From positions 45,531 to 109,530 of the forward strand of contig CAMYJU010000018.1 in the NCBI GenBank assembly GCA_947258795.1: DNA of 64,000 nucleotides. The letters run 5' to 3'. The DNA is from an uncultured Gammaproteobacteria bacterium (GTDB lineage: Bacteria > Pseudomonadota > Gammaproteobacteria > DRJJ01). The number at the start of each line of letters is the position of its first letter. Position 1 is the stretch's first letter. Shown here piece by piece: positions 45,626 through 56,615 of the stretch. The position numbers and the translations under genes are program-made. A model generated the notes under the pieces. It worked only from the letters and a program-made list of their open reading frames with translations, was not told where the DNA came from and made no database searches.

Positions 45626-47334
45626 ATGACAGCAACAAGACAGCGTCGTTCAGGATACGCCGGTTTCTGCTACTGGGGCTGGTGATATCGTTTGCTGTGC
45701 TTTTGTCATGGCGTGCGGTTGACCTGCATGTTGTGCAACATGACTTTTTGAAGTATCAGGGTGATTCACGCCACCTGCGTGTGGTCAAGGTGGCTGCACA
45801 CCGGGGCAACATCACTGATCGTGATGGCGAGCCACTGGCAGTCAGTACACCGGTGGTTTCGGTCTGGGCCAATCCGCAGGAACTGATGGCAGAGCGTAAA
45901 GCCGTTGCAAAACTTGCGCGCATACTGAATATGCGTGTTGACCGGATTAATCGCCTGATTGCCAGGCATGGGGGGCGTGAGTTCGCCTATATCAAAAGGC
46001 ATATCAACCCGGATGTCGCCGACAAAATCCAGCAGGCCGACCTGCCTGGCATCTATACCCAGCGCGAGTACCGGCGCTACTACCCTGCGGGAGAGGTGGC
46101 ATCGCACCTGGTTGGCTTTACCAATATAGATGATGTCGGTCAGGAAGGTGTCGAGCTGGCCTACGACGAGTTGTTGTCAGGTACGCCGGGTAGCAAACGT
46201 GTGATTCGAGCCGGGCGCGGGCAACTGGTGGAGAATGTCGAAAGTATCAGTCAGATGCAGCCTGGTGAAGACCTGGTGCTGAGTATCGATCGGCGCCTGC
46301 AATACCTGGCGTACCGGGAACTGAAGGCCGCGGTCAAGCGCAACAAGGCACGCTCCGGAACCGTCGTGTTACTGGATGTCAAAACCGGCGAGGTGCTGGC
46401 CATGGTCAACCAGCCATCATTCAATCCGAATCGGCGCAAGCGTGGTGGCAAGTCACGTTATCGCAACCGTGCGGTGACGGATGTGTTCGAGCCCGGTTCG
46501 ACGATCAAGCCTTTTACGATTGTGGCCGCACTGGAAAGCGGGCAGTACAAATCAAACACCCGCATCAATACTGCGCCCGGGCAGCTGCGTGTCGGTAAAA
46601 ACACCGTACGCGATATGCATGACTACGGCATGCTGGATGTCTCCCGTGTGTTGACCAAGTCCAGTAACGTAGGTGCCAGCAAGATCGCATTGTCTCTGGA
46701 TGCAGACCAGATGTGGTCGGTGTTTCGGCGTATTGGAATCGGCGAGCATACCGGCAGTACCTTCCCGGGCGAGGTAACCGGGGTGCTCCCGGTGTACAAG
46801 CGCTGGCGGCAGTTCCAGCAGGCTACCCTGTCATTCGGATACGGCATGTCTGTGACTGCCCTGCAGTTGGCCAGTGCCTATTCGGTACTCGCGGCTGACG
46901 GGGTCAAGCGTCCGGTATCCCTGTTTAAGCTGGATAAGGCGCCAGAAGGTGAACAGGTTATACGGGCAGGTGTGGCGCGTTCAGTCAGGGCGATGCTGGA
47001 AACCGTGCTGGGGCCGGAAGGTACGGGCCGCAAGGCACGGGTTGAGGGATACAGTGTCGCCGGCAAGACCGGTACGGTACACAAGTCAACTGCTGGCGGG
47101 TATGCGGAGGATCGTTATATCTCTCTGTTTGCTGGTATGGCGCCGGCAAATAATCCACGACTGGTTGCGGTGGTGATGATCGATGAGCCGCGCGGTGAGG
47201 ATTATTACGGGGGGCTGGTGGCCGCACCGGTATTCTCCCGTCTGATGTCTGGTGCGTTGCGTCTGCTGGATGTTCCGCCGGACCGTCTGCCGGTGCTGGA
47301 GACCCGTCGCGACGGGGAGGCGCAACACGGATGA
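45622..47334 (+). CDS. ftsI: Septal peptidoglycan transpeptidase FtsI (PBP3)
   Basis: A 570-residue class B penicillin-binding protein. The membrane anchor is at about 14-31. The pedestal/dimerisation region has RGNITDRDGEPLAVSTPV. The transpeptidase domain has S293-T-I-K296 (EPGSTIKPF), SSN in LTKSSNVGAS and KTG in VAGKTGTVHKS. It cross-links septal peptidoglycan as the partner of FtsW. The start overlaps the ftsL stop. Confidence 0.97.
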   Translation: MNDSNKTASFRIRRFLLLGLVISFAVLLSWRAVDLHVVQHDFLKYQGDSRHLRVVKVAAHRGNITDRDGEPLAVSTPVVSVWANPQELMAERKAVAKLARILNMRVDRINRLIARHGGREFAYIKRHINPDVADKIQQADLPGIYTQREYRRYYPAGEVASHLVGFTNIDDVGQEGVELAYDELLSGTPGSKRVIRAGRGQLVENVESISQMQPGEDLVLSIDRRLQYLAYRELKAAVKRNKARSGTVVLLDVKTGEVLAMVNQPSFNPNRRKRGGKSRYRNRAVTDVFEPGSTIKPFTIVAALESGQYKSNTRINTAPGQLRVGKNTVRDMHDYGMLDVSRVLTKSSNVGASKIALSLDADQMWSVFRRIGIGEHTGSTFPGEVTGVLPVYKRWRQFQQATLSFGYGMSVTALQLASAYSVLAADGVKRPVSLFKLDKAPEGEQVIRAGVARSVRAMLETVLGPEGTGRKARVEGYSVAGKTGTVHKSTAGGYAEDRYISLFAGMAPANNPRLVAVVMIDEPRGEDYYGGLVAAPVFSRLMSGALRLLDVPPDRLPVLETRRDGEAQHG

Positions 47335-48851
47335 GTCCTATGCAGGCGCAAAATGAATGCACGCTCGACAGTTTGCTGGAAGGCTTACTGGATGAACAGT
47401 CCGGTGTCCGGTCTGTGCGCGAAAATATTCGATCACTATCATCAGACAGTCGTGTTGTACAGCCGGGCGGTTTGTACCTGGCCTGTGCCGGAGAGCGACA
47501 GCATGGACTGGATTTTGTTGACGATGCCTTGTCTGCAGGGGCGGTAGCCGTGGCCTGGGAGCCAGACAGGCGTTACCCGGATGGTCCGGGATCACTGGAC
47601 AGGAAAGTGCCCACTTTCGCAGTTACAGATTTGCAAAAAAAGGTCGGCGTCATTGCCGACCGCTTTTATGGGCACCCTTCACAGCAAATGAATGTGGTCG
47701 GTATAACCGGAACCAATGGCAAGACATCCTGCAGTCATTATATTGCGCAGGTGCTGAGCGCCGACCAGCAGACTTGCGGGGTGCTCGGTACCCTGGGTTA
47801 CGGTATTTATGGCGACCTGAAGCCGGCCAGTCATACCACGCCGGATGCCATCAGCCTGCAATCACAATTGGCAGCAATGCTGCACGCGGGTGTGCAGCAT
47901 GTGGTCATGGAGGTGTCGTCACATGGTCTGGACCAGGGCCGGGTCAATGGTGTGCATTTTGATATGGCTGTGTTGACCAATCTCAGTCGTGACCATCTGG
48001 ACTACCACGGTCATGAAGCGGCTTATGCCGCTGCCAAACAAATCCTGTTTGACTGGCCAGCGCTGTCCTGGCGCATCCTGAACATGGATGACGAGTTCGG
48101 TCGTGCGCTGCTGGGTCGTGAGGGTGCGCCCTGTCTGGTCTATGGCTTTGCAGCGGATGTCAGCAGTACCGGGTCATTTTATGTTCGCGGCAGCGACTTA
48201 CGCGCTGATGCGAACGGACTGCGTTTTCATATCGAAACGCATCTCGGTGACGCCGATGTACAGTGCAAGCTGCTTGGCCATTTCAATGCCAGCAACCTGC
48301 TGGCCGTTATCGCAGTATTGATCGGCCTGGATTATACGCTCGATGCAATCGTCAGATATCTGGCTGATGTACGGGCAGTCGCCGGTCGTATGGAGCGCTT
48401 CAGCGCCCCGGGTCGGCCATTGCTGGTAGTCGATTATGCGCATACACCGGATGCCCTGCGCGCGGCGCTGGAATCCGCACGCGAGCATGTCAGTGGTGAG
48501 CTGTGGTGTGTGTTTGGTTGTGGTGGTGATCGTGATCGTGGCAAGCGCCCGATGATGGCGGCGATGGCCGAGCAGCATGCCGACCATGTGGTACTTACCG
48601 ACGACAATCCGCGTAGTGAGGATGCGGAACAAATCATCAGGGATATCCGGCAGGGTTTTGCGCATGCTGAGAATGTTGACGTGATTCATGATCGCGCGAC
48701 AGCCATCAGTACGGTATTCGAACGGGCCGCTGCAAAGGACCTTGTGCTGATCGCCGGCAAGGGACATGAAGACTATCAGTTGATCGGCGAGCAACGACTG
48801 CAATACAGCGATCGCGAAATGGCTGCAACTCTGATCGGGGGTGCTGATTGA
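47331..48851 (+). CDS. murE: UDP-MurNAc-tripeptide synthetase (meso-DAP type)
   Basis: A 506-residue Mur ligase. The ATP loop is GITGTNGKTSCSHY at about 124-137. The central domain has MEVSSHGLDQGRVNGV. The C-terminal DNPR motif in LTDDNPRSEDAEQI selects meso-diaminopimelate, so the peptidoglycan is of the Gram-negative type. It overlaps ftsI by 4 nt. Confidence 0.97.
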   Translation: MSPMQAQNECTLDSLLEGLLDEQSGVRSVRENIRSLSSDSRVVQPGGLYLACAGERQHGLDFVDDALSAGAVAVAWEPDRRYPDGPGSLDRKVPTFAVTDLQKKVGVIADRFYGHPSQQMNVVGITGTNGKTSCSHYIAQVLSADQQTCGVLGTLGYGIYGDLKPASHTTPDAISLQSQLAAMLHAGVQHVVMEVSSHGLDQGRVNGVHFDMAVLTNLSRDHLDYHGHEAAYAAAKQILFDWPALSWRILNMDDEFGRALLGREGAPCLVYGFAADVSSTGSFYVRGSDLRADANGLRFHIETHLGDADVQCKLLGHFNASNLLAVIAVLIGLDYTLDAIVRYLADVRAVAGRMERFSAPGRPLLVVDYAHTPDALRAALESAREHVSGELWCVFGCGGDRDRGKRPMMAAMAEQHADHVVLTDDNPRSEDAEQIIRDIRQGFAHAENVDVIHDRATAISTVFERAAAKDLVLIAGKGHEDYQLIGEQRLQYSDREMAATLIGGAD

Positions 48852-50218
48852 TGCACATGCGTTTGTCAGAAGCGGCACATCATATCGGTGCTGACTACAG
48901 CGGTCACGATGTCAGTTTCGCCGCGGTCTCAAGTGACTCCCGAAGTATCGCCAGGGGTGAGCTATTCATTGCCCTGCATGGTACTTCATTCGATGCGCAC
49001 GATTTTATCGCACAGGCGGCCGAGCGTGGTGCCTGCGCGGCCATGATCGATCGACCGGTGGATGTCGATCTGCCGATGTTGAAAGTACGCGATACCCGCG
49101 ATGGTCTGGGCGAGCTGGCGACGGCCTGGCGTTCCTGTTTTGATGTCCCGGTGCTGGCCGTAACCGGCAGTAATGGCAAGACCACGGTCAAGGAAATGAT
49201 CGGGCAGATACTGGCCAGCAAGGGCGAGGTCCTGTTGACCAGGGGTAATCTGAATAACGATATTGGTCTGCCACTTACCCTGTTGCGCCTGCAGGACCAT
49301 CACCATTATGCAGTACTTGAGATGGGTGCCAATCATGTAGGTGAAATCGCTTACCTGGTGGGGCTGGCAAAACCGGATATCGCGTTGATTACCAATGCCG
49401 GGTCGGCACACCTGGAGGGCTTTGGTTCCATTGCGGGCGTGATCCAGGCCAAGGGAGAAATTATAGATGGTCTGGGTGCAGACGGGACGGCTGTACTGAA
49501 TGCCGAGGATGCCGGCCTGGCGAACTGGAAGCAACGCGCCGGCAAGCGCCCTGTCGTGACCTTCGGTTTGAGTGCGGATGCCAACGTGTATACGGATTCG
49601 GCCAGTGATGATGGTCCGGTCAGGGTTAGTGGCTTGAATGGCGAGGCGGCTATGCTGCATCTGCATCTGCCTGGTCAGCATAACCTGATGAATGCGCTGG
49701 CCGCGATCGCGGCATGCCAGGTCTGTGGCGTAACACTGCAGGATGCCTGTGCGGCACTGGAAAAAATGCGACCGGTAGGTGGTCGGCTTAACCTGCTTGT
49801 GGCAAACAGCGGCCTGCGGGTGCTGGATGATACCTATAATGCCAATCCTTCCTCGTTACAGGCGGCGCTGGATGTGCTGACCGGTCAGCAGGGTGTGCAT
49901 GCGCTGGTGCTCGGGGATATGGCCGAACTGGGCGGGGATGTACGGGCCGTGCATGCACAGGCGGGTGAGTCGGCACGTGCTGCCGGTGTCAGCTATCTGT
50001 ATGCGCTGGGTGATGCGTCCACTGCGGCGGCACAGGCCTTCGGTGAAGGGGGCAGGAGTTACCAGTCTCGCGATGAACTGGTCAGGGATGTGTTGCAACA
50101 GTTGCAGCCCGAAGCGGGTGTCGTGCTGGTGAAGGGTTCGCGTTTCATGCATATGGAGGATGTGGTCGAGGCGCTTTTGTCTGACAAGACCAAACAGATT
50201 GGTGAGGGGAACGCCTGA
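48851..50218 (+). CDS. murF: UDP-MurNAc-tripeptide-D-Ala-D-Ala ligase
   Basis: A 455-residue Mur ligase that adds D-Ala-D-Ala. [19 protein letters not shown] is the ATP loop at about 104-122. [38 protein letters not shown] and the late [15 protein letters not shown] are diagnostic. ATG 48851 overlaps the last base of the murE stop; a TTG one codon earlier is less likely. It ends 1 bp before mraY. Confidence 0.96.
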   Translation: MHMRLSEAAHHIGADYSGHDVSFAAVSSDSRSIARGELFIALHGTSFDAHDFIAQAAERGACAAMIDRPVDVDLPMLKVRDTRDGLGELATAWRSCFDVPVLAVTGSNGKTTVKEMIGQILASKGEVLLTRGNLNNDIGLPLTLLRLQDHHHYAVLEMGANHVGEIAYLVGLAKPDIALITNAGSAHLEGFGSIAGVIQAKGEIIDGLGADGTAVLNAEDAGLANWKQRAGKRPVVTFGLSADANVYTDSASDDGPVRVSGLNGEAAMLHLHLPGQHNLMNALAAIAACQVCGVTLQDACAALEKMRPVGGRLNLLVANSGLRVLDDTYNANPSSLQAALDVLTGQQGVHALVLGDMAELGGDVRAVHAQAGESARAAGVSYLYALGDASTAAAQAFGEGGRSYQSRDELVRDVLQQLQPEAGVVLVKGSRFMHMEDVVEALLSDKTKQIGEGNA

Positions 50219-50219
50219 T

Positions 50220-51302
50220 ATGTTGTTATACCTGACAGAATACCTGACGCGGTTTAATACCGGTTTCAATGTGTTCGGTTACCTGACCCTGCGTTCAGTG
50301 CTGGCGGCGATTACCGCGCTGCTGATTTCCTTTCTGGTTGGTCCGTACATGATCCGGCGTCTGAGTCAGTACAAGATCGGTCAGACCGTCAGGGACGATG
50401 GCCCGGAAACGCATTTGACCAAGGCCGGTACGCCGACCATGGGTGGTGCGCTGATTCTGGTGGCGATAGCGGTCACGACCTTGTTGTGGGGCGATCTGGA
50501 CAACCGCTATGTGTGGATGCTGATGCTGACCACGATGCTGTTTGGTGTGGTCGGAGCGGTAGATGATTATCGCAAGCTGGTCTTGCAGGACCCGAAAGGT
50601 CTTCCGGCAGCACAGAAATATTTCTGGCAATCCGTGATCGCGATCGGTGCCGCCATGTGGTTGTTTACCACCGCGGAACTGCCGATAGAAACGGCCTTGA
50701 TAGTCCCGGTCTTCAAGGAGGTGGCGATTGATCTGGGCTGGTGGTTTGTGCCATTGACCTATTTCGTCGTGGTGGGTTCAAGTAACGCCGTGAACCTGAC
50801 CGATGGCCTGGACGGGCTGGCAATCATGCCGACCGTGCTGGTCGCCGGTGCCCTGGGGATCTTTGCCTATGTTACCGGTCACGCGCAGTTTGCCTCTTAC
50901 CTGGGTATACCGTTTATCACCGGCGTCGGCGAGGTGGCTATTTTTTGCGGGGCCATCGCCGGTGCCGGACTCGGTTTTCTGTGGTTTAACGCTTATCCGG
51001 CGATGGTATTCATGGGCGATATCGGTGCCCTGGCACTGGGTGCTGCACTCGGTATGGTGGCCGTTATCGTTCGACAGGAACTGGTGTTGTTGATTATGGG
51101 TGGTGTGTTTGTGATGGAGACGGTCTCGGTCATCTTGCAGGTGACTTCCTACAAGCTGACGGGCAGACGAATTTTTCGCATGGCGCCATTACACCACCAT
51201 TTTGAGTTAAAGGGTTGGCCGGAGCCGCGTGTAATTGTGCGCTTCTGGATAATCACAGTCATCCTGGTGTTGGTCGGGCTGGCTACGCTGAAGATCAGGT
51301 AA
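50220..51302 (+). CDS. mraY: Phospho-MurNAc-pentapeptide translocase
   Basis: A 360-residue polytopic enzyme with about ten membrane helices that forms lipid [21 protein letters not shown] is the first cytoplasmic motif. [11 protein letters not shown] carries the catalytic Asp pair, [13 protein letters not shown] and [15 protein letters not shown] follow, and the APLHHHFEL motif is near the end. ATG 50220, 1 bp after murF, is the right start. Confidence 0.97.
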   Translation: MLLYLTEYLTRFNTGFNVFGYLTLRSVLAAITALLISFLVGPYMIRRLSQYKIGQTVRDDGPETHLTKAGTPTMGGALILVAIAVTTLLWGDLDNRYVWMLMLTTMLFGVVGAVDDYRKLVLQDPKGLPAAQKYFWQSVIAIGAAMWLFTTAELPIETALIVPVFKEVAIDLGWWFVPLTYFVVVGSSNAVNLTDGLDGLAIMPTVLVAGALGIFAYVTGHAQFASYLGIPFITGVGEVAIFCGAIAGAGLGFLWFNAYPAMVFMGDIGALALGAALGMVAVIVRQELVLLIMGGVFVMETVSVILQVTSYKLTGRRIFRMAPLHHHFELKGWPEPRVIVRFWIITVILVLVGLATLKIR

Positions 51303-51312
51303 TACAGGTTAC

Positions 51313-52692
51313 ATGTTGGCAGTGAATCACAATATGACAGCAACAGCCAAACGCATACTGGTAGTCGGTCTCGGCAAGACCGGTTTGTCGGTGCTGCGTT
51401 ATCTGGATCGGCAGGATGTAGAGCTTGCTGTTACCGATACGCGCGCACAGCCTTCCGGCCTGTCCGGTTTTGAGCCCTATGCTGGCAAGGTGGCTGCCTT
51501 CCTGAACGGATTTGACGAGCAGGCCTTCGACTCGGCGGACGAGATTATCGTCAGCCCGGGTGTGCCACTGACCGAGCCGTTACTGGCGAAGGCACGTGCA
51601 AGTGGGATCCCGGTTTACGGCGATATCGAGCTGTTTGTACGCAATACCACGGCACCGGTCATCGCGATTACTGGTTCAAATGGCAAAAGTACCGTGACCA
51701 GCATGCTGACCAAGATGGGGCAGCATGCCGGACGGCAAGTGCTGGCAGGGGGTAACCTCGGTACGCCTGCGCTTGATTTGCTGTCTGAACCGGTCCCTGA
51801 TTTCTATGTGCTGGAGTTGTCCAGCTTTCAGCTTGAAAGCATTACTTCATTAAATGCCTGCGCAGCCGTAGTGCTGAATATTTCAGCCGACCATATGGAT
51901 CGCTATGACAGTCTGGATGACTACGCCGATGTCAAGGCGCGTATTTATCATGGCGATGGTGCGGCGATCGTTAACCTTGATGATCCGCGTGTTGTTGCCA
52001 TGACGACGGCAATTGAATCTGGCCGCAGACAGTTGAATTTCACGCTGGAAAACGCGGGGGATGATCTGACCTTCGGTTTGCTGGATAAAGAAGGTGAGAG
52101 CTGGCTGGCACAGGGACAGAGGACGCTGATGCCGGTCGCGGATTTGCTGGTATGCGGCCAACACAATGTTGCCAATGCACTGGCGGCGCTGGCACTGGGA
52201 ACGGCTGTGGGTTTTCCCGAACCGGATATGTTGCAGGCCTTGCGCGAGTTTCCAGGTTTGCCGCATCGCAGTCAGTATGTGGCAAGCATCAACCAGGTTG
52301 ACTGGTATAACGATTCCAAAGGTACCAATGTCGGCGCCACCATTGCGGCGATAGAGGGTATGCCGGGTCAGGTTGTGCTGATTGCAGGTGGTGAGGGCAA
52401 AGATGCCGATTTTGCGAGTATGCGTAAGATCGTTGATCAGAAGGTACGGGCTGCTGTGCTGATTGGTCAGGATGCGCCGGTTATTGCAGACGCCTTGCAA
52501 GGACACGCAACGATAATTTTTGCAGACAATATGGAGCAGGCGGTTGTTCATGCGGCGGACCAGGCCCGTCCCGGCGATGTGGTATTGCTGTCACCGGCCT
52601 GTGCCAGCTTCGATATGTATCGTGACTATCAACAGCGTGGTGACGACTTTGCCAGTTGTGTCCATGCCCTGCAAAGGGAGTTGAGTTCATGA
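51313..52692 (+). CDS. murD: UDP-MurNAc-L-Ala-D-glutamate ligase
   Basis: A 459-residue Mur ligase that adds D-Glu. The N-terminal Rossmann part is ILVVGLGKTGLSVLRYL. The ATP loop GSNGKSTVTSML, LELSSFQLESI, and WYNDSKGTNVGATIAAIEG are present. An alternative ATG at 51334 is possible. It starts 10 bp after mraY and its stop overlaps ftsW by 4 nt. Confidence 0.96.
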   Translation: MLAVNHNMTATAKRILVVGLGKTGLSVLRYLDRQDVELAVTDTRAQPSGLSGFEPYAGKVAAFLNGFDEQAFDSADEIIVSPGVPLTEPLLAKARASGIPVYGDIELFVRNTTAPVIAITGSNGKSTVTSMLTKMGQHAGRQVLAGGNLGTPALDLLSEPVPDFYVLELSSFQLESITSLNACAAVVLNISADHMDRYDSLDDYADVKARIYHGDGAAIVNLDDPRVVAMTTAIESGRRQLNFTLENAGDDLTFGLLDKEGESWLAQGQRTLMPVADLLVCGQHNVANALAALALGTAVGFPEPDMLQALREFPGLPHRSQYVASINQVDWYNDSKGTNVGATIAAIEGMPGQVVLIAGGEGKDADFASMRKIVDQKVRAAVLIGQDAPVIADALQGHATIIFADNMEQAVVHAADQARPGDVVLLSPACASFDMYRDYQQRGDDFASCVHALQRELSS

Positions 52693-53894
52693 GTCACACA
52701 CAAGCAATCGAGTATAGCCAGTTACCGAGACAACGTCTTGTCGGTCCCTGGGACACACCACTGGTTGTAATCTGCGTGATGCTGTTGATGCTGGGTCTGG
52801 TCATGGTGGCGTCGGCGTCGGTCAGTCTCGGCCAGGCGCAGCATGGCAATGGCATGTTCTATTTTAATCGACAGCTGCTGTTTGCCGGCCTGGGGCTGGC
52901 TGCGCTGCTGGTCGTGGTGCGTATCCCGACGGCGGCCTGGCTGGCATCGGGCCCGGTGATGATCGGGTTGGCTTACTTTCTGCTGTTGCTGGTATTGATA
53001 CCCGGAGTCGGGCATGAGGTCAACGGCAGTACACGCTGGTTACCCCTGGTGGCATTCCAGCTACAGGTTTCCGAGGTGGCCAAGTTACTGATCCTTATTT
53101 ATCTGGCCGGTTACCTGGAACGCCGGGGTCGTGAGGTGCGTGAGACCACCTGGGGCTTTATCAAGCCGATGTTACTGCTAAGTGTCGCCGGCCTGTTGCT
53201 GTTGCTGGAACCGGACTTCGGCGCCATGGTGGTATTGATGGCTGCCTCATTGGCGATGATGTTCCTGGCCGGAGCCCGTTTACTCCAGTTCATGGTGCTG
53301 ATGGCGTTTAGCGCCACCAGCATGGTTGCGCTGGCCTATGTTTCGCCATATCGCTGGACACGGGTTGTATCTTTCATGGACCCGTGGTCTGACCCGTTTA
53401 ACAGTGGTTTCCAGCTGGTGCAGTCCCTGATTGCATTTGGTCGTGGTGAGGCCTGGGGTGTTGGGCTGGGCGGCAGTGTGCAGAAACTGTTTTACCTGCC
53501 GGAAGCGCATACCGATTTTGTGCTGGCCGTGCTGGCAGAAGAACTGGGCCTGGTTGGTGTGCTGTTTGTGATCGTACTGTTTACCTTGCTGGTCTGGCGC
53601 GCAATACGCATCGGTGTGCTGGCTGAGCGCAAGGGTCTGCTGTTTTCTGCCTATCTTTCCTATGGTATCGGAGCCTGGCTTGGCCTGCAGGCGTTCGTCA
53701 ACATCGGTGTCAATATGGGTGTGTTGCCGACCAAGGGTCTGACCCTGCCATTGATGAGTTACGGTGGCAGCAGCCTGGTCATTACTGCTGTGGCGATCGG
53801 GGTCTTGCTACGGATTGCCTATGAGTCCAGCCACGTTGCCGAAGCGAAGCCTGAGCGGCGTAAAAAACGTGCACGTAGGAAGGGGGGGGTATGA
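52689..53894 (+). CDS. ftsW: Septal peptidoglycan polymerase FtsW
   Basis: A 401-residue SEDS protein with ten membrane helices. HEVNGSTRWLPL contains the catalytic-loop region, and GIPT-like LPTKGLTLPLMSYGGSSLVITAVAIGVLLRI is the C-terminal signature. The basic tail (ERRKKRARRKGG) is cytoplasmic. It polymerises septal glycan strands with FtsI. ATG 52689 overlaps the murD stop; an earlier in-frame start at 52656 is less likely. Confidence 0.96.
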   Translation: MSHTQAIEYSQLPRQRLVGPWDTPLVVICVMLLMLGLVMVASASVSLGQAQHGNGMFYFNRQLLFAGLGLAALLVVVRIPTAAWLASGPVMIGLAYFLLLLVLIPGVGHEVNGSTRWLPLVAFQLQVSEVAKLLILIYLAGYLERRGREVRETTWGFIKPMLLLSVAGLLLLLEPDFGAMVVLMAASLAMMFLAGARLLQFMVLMAFSATSMVALAYVSPYRWTRVVSFMDPWSDPFNSGFQLVQSLIAFGRGEAWGVGLGGSVQKLFYLPEAHTDFVLAVLAEELGLVGVLFVIVLFTLLVWRAIRIGVLAERKGLLFSAYLSYGIGAWLGLQAFVNIGVNMGVLPTKGLTLPLMSYGGSSLVITAVAIGVLLRIAYESSHVAEAKPERRKKRARRKGGV

Positions 53895-55009
53895 CCGGGC
53901 AACGACCCATACTGATTATGGCTGGTGGAACCGGCGGACATGTTTATCCGGCACTGGCCGTGGCCGATGATCTGCGTCAGCGTGGCTGGCCGGTGATCTG
54001 GCTGGGCACGCGCCAGGGTATCGAGGCGCGTCTGGTCCCGCCAACCGGTATCACGATAGAGTGGCTGCCAGTAGCCGGCCTGCGCGGCAAGCGTTTGCTG
54101 CAACGTCTGGCCGGCATACCCCGCCTGTTGTTCTCACTGCTGCAGGCGGCGCGGGTGATGTTGCGTCGCCGGCCCATGGTTGTGTTGGGTATGGGCGGCT
54201 TTGCTACCGGGCCGGGCGGCTTGATGGCGCGCCTGTTCGGAGTGCCCCTGTGTATCCACGAACAAAACTCGGTTGCCGGTCTGACCAACCGCCTGCTGGG
54301 GCGTATCGCAAACCGGGTGCTGGAGGCATTTCCACACAGCTTTCCTGCTGGCAGCCGTGCCGCAAACAAGGCGATCCATACCGGCAATCCGGTGCGTACC
54401 GATATCAACCTGATCGAACAGCCCGCCGAGCGTATGGCCAATCGTAGCGGCGCGTTACGACTACTGGTTGTTGGTGGCAGTCTCGGTGCGCAGCAGTTGA
54501 ATCGGGTTGTTCCGCAAGCACTGGCTAATCTGGATATTACGATTGAGGTCAGACACCAGACTGGGCCTGACAAACTGGATCAGACCCTGGAGCTGTATCG
54601 GCAGGCCGGGGTAGAAGCCGATGTGCTGGCCTACCTGGATGACATGTGTGATGCGTATAACTGGGCAGACCTGGTGTTGTGTCGCGCCGGTGCGATCACG
54701 GTAGCCGAGCTGGCGAATGCGGGCCTGGCATCGATACTGGTGCCCTATCCGTACGCGGTGGATGATCACCAGACCGGGAACGCCGCGTGGTTATGTGACA
54801 ACGATGCTGCCGAAATGATCCGGGATGCGGAACTGAATGCCGATTGGTTAAGCGGGCGCCTGCAGGTCTATCACAACCACCGGGGACGCCTGTTACAGAT
54901 GGCTGAAAATGCACGGGCACTGTCCCGTCCGGATGCGGCCAGGGCGGTTGCGGATATCTGTCTGGATTGTGCCGGGGTGCAGGCTACGGCCTCAGGTGGT
55001 CAACCATGA
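53891..55009 (+). CDS. murG: Lipid II synthase MurG
   Basis: A 372-residue GT-B glycosyltransferase that adds GlcNAc to lipid I at the inner face of the membrane. The first glycine loop is [19 protein letters not shown] (11-29). ENEN-like [34 protein letters not shown] and [35 protein letters not shown] follow. It overlaps ftsW and murC by 4 nt each. Confidence 0.97.
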   Translation: MTGQRPILIMAGGTGGHVYPALAVADDLRQRGWPVIWLGTRQGIEARLVPPTGITIEWLPVAGLRGKRLLQRLAGIPRLLFSLLQAARVMLRRRPMVVLGMGGFATGPGGLMARLFGVPLCIHEQNSVAGLTNRLLGRIANRVLEAFPHSFPAGSRAANKAIHTGNPVRTDINLIEQPAERMANRSGALRLLVVGGSLGAQQLNRVVPQALANLDITIEVRHQTGPDKLDQTLELYRQAGVEADVLAYLDDMCDAYNWADLVLCRAGAITVAELANAGLASILVPYPYAVDDHQTGNAAWLCDNDAAEMIRDAELNADWLSGRLQVYHNHRGRLLQMAENARALSRPDAARAVADICLDCAGVQATASGGQP

Positions 55010-56442
55010 TTGACACCCGGCAGACAACAAAGATACGTGACATGCTCGACCCGATGGGTCGTATGCGCCGTATCCATTTTGTCGGCATTGGTGGTGCCGG
55101 GATGGGTGGTATTGCGGAAGTATTGATCAACCTGGGCTACACCGTCAGTGGCTCCGACATGCAGGAAAACCGCACCACCCGCCGTCTGTCCGAACTGGGC
55201 GCGCGGATTTATAGTGGACATGATGAAGCCCAGGTACAGGACTGCAATGTCGTGGTGGTATCAACCGCGATCAGGGAGGACAACCCGGAAGTTCAGGCGG
55301 CAAGGGCTGCGCGTGTCCCGGTGATTCCGCGTGCCGAGATGCTGGCCGAGTTGATGCGCTTCCGCTACGGTGTTGCGGTAGCCGGCACACATGGCAAGAC
55401 CACGACGACCAGCCTGGTCGCGAGCCTGCTGGCCGAAGGTGGCATGGATCCGACCTTTGTAATTGGTGGACTGCTTAACAGCGCCGGTACGCATGCGCGT
55501 CTGGGAGAAAGCCGCTATCTGGTCGCCGAGGCGGATGAGAGTGATGCTTCGTTTCTGTATCTGCAACCAATGATCTCGGTAGTAACCAATATAGAGGCTG
55601 ATCACCTGGGTACCTATGGCGGCGACTTCGAAAGGCTGAAGGAAACCTTCCTGGAATTTATACATCACCTGCCGTTTTACGGTCAGGCGGTATTGTGCCT
55701 GGATGATCCTGTCATCCGTGAGTTGTTACCGCGCATTACCAGGCCGGTGATTACCTACGGCACTGTCGAAGACGCAGACTTTCGTGCCACCGATATCCGG
55801 CAACAGGGTGCCGTCAGTCACTATCGTCTTGAACAGCCGGGTCAGGGTGAGGCGCTGCAAATCAAGCTGAACCTGCCTGGCATGCATAACGTACTTAATT
55901 CCATGGCGGCGATTGTTGTTGCGCGGGAGCTGGGTGTTGTGCCTGCTGATATCAAACGTGGCCTACAGGTGTTCCAGGGTATCGGTCGGCGTTTCCAGGT
56001 ACATGAAAGCGTGCAGATTGGTGACTCCGATGTGATGTTGATTGATGACTACGGCCACCATCCCAGCGAACTGGCGGCAACGATCGAGGCGGTGCGACTA
56101 GGCTGGCCCGAACGGCGGCTGTTGCTGGTTTTTCAGCCACATCGGTACAGCCGCACCGCAGATCTGTTTGATGATTTTGTACGCGTGTTGTCCGATGTGG
56201 ACGCGCTGGTACTGACCGATGTCTATGCGGCCGGTGAGGCGGTGATCCATACCGCTGATGGACATGCGTTGGCACGAGCGATCAGGAGCAGGGGGCAGGT
56301 TGACCCGGTCCTGGTTGCAACGCCGGAAGAGGCGCAACAGGTGCTGCCTGGTGTGGTCAAGCATGATGACGTGGTTTTGATCAGTGGTGCTGGAAGTATC
56401 GGCGGACTGGTAGGCCGTTTACTCAAACAGGAGGGCGTATGA
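55006..56442 (+). CDS. murC: UDP-MurNAc-L-alanine ligase
   Basis: A 478-residue Mur ligase adding L-Ala. [18 protein letters not shown] is the N-terminal glycine-rich loop. [18 protein letters not shown] is the ATP loop, and [17 protein letters not shown] and [19 protein letters not shown] are diagnostic. ATG 55006 overlaps the murG stop. Its TGA stop overlaps the ATG of the 58-codon ORF that follows. Confidence 0.97.
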   Translation: MIDTRQTTKIRDMLDPMGRMRRIHFVGIGGAGMGGIAEVLINLGYTVSGSDMQENRTTRRLSELGARIYSGHDEAQVQDCNVVVVSTAIREDNPEVQAARAARVPVIPRAEMLAELMRFRYGVAVAGTHGKTTTTSLVASLLAEGGMDPTFVIGGLLNSAGTHARLGESRYLVAEADESDASFLYLQPMISVVTNIEADHLGTYGGDFERLKETFLEFIHHLPFYGQAVLCLDDPVIRELLPRITRPVITYGTVEDADFRATDIRQQGAVSHYRLEQPGQGEALQIKLNLPGMHNVLNSMAAIVVARELGVVPADIKRGLQVFQGIGRRFQVHESVQIGDSDVMLIDDYGHHPSELAATIEAVRLGWPERRLLLVFQPHRYSRTADLFDDFVRVLSDVDALVLTDVYAAGEAVIHTADGHALARAIRSRGQVDPVLVATPEEAQQVLPGVVKHDDVVLISGAGSIGGLVGRLLKQEGV

Positions 56443-56615
56443 AACAGGCGCTGATTCGCAAGTTGCATCTGGCAGGTGGTGAGGGTCTGGACAGTCGCTA
56501 CGGGTTCGATAGTCACTGGAATCACAGTCATCCCCTGCGCAGGGCCTGGTACCGCAGCAGCGCTACTCGGGGGAGCATAAAACAGACTGACCGGGAGAAA
56601 GTCCGGCACCCATGA
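56439..56615 (+). CDS. Unrecognised 58-residue small protein between murC and murB
   Basis: An open frame of 58 codons that starts with ATG overlapping the murC TGA (ATGA) and ends with TGA overlapping the murB ATG (ATGA). AGGAGG at 56429-56434 lies four nucleotides before the ATG, a stronger signal than anything directly in front of murB. The product is basic and His-rich: [18 protein letters not shown] at the start, then [19 protein letters not shown], and an Arg/Lys-rich end. No signal peptide or membrane helix. I do not recognise the family. Role could be a small divisome/peptidoglycan factor or only a leader that couples murB translation to murC. Confidence 0.6.
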   Translation: MKQALIRKLHLAGGEGLDSRYGFDSHWNHSHPLRRAWYRSSATRGSIKQTDREKVRHP

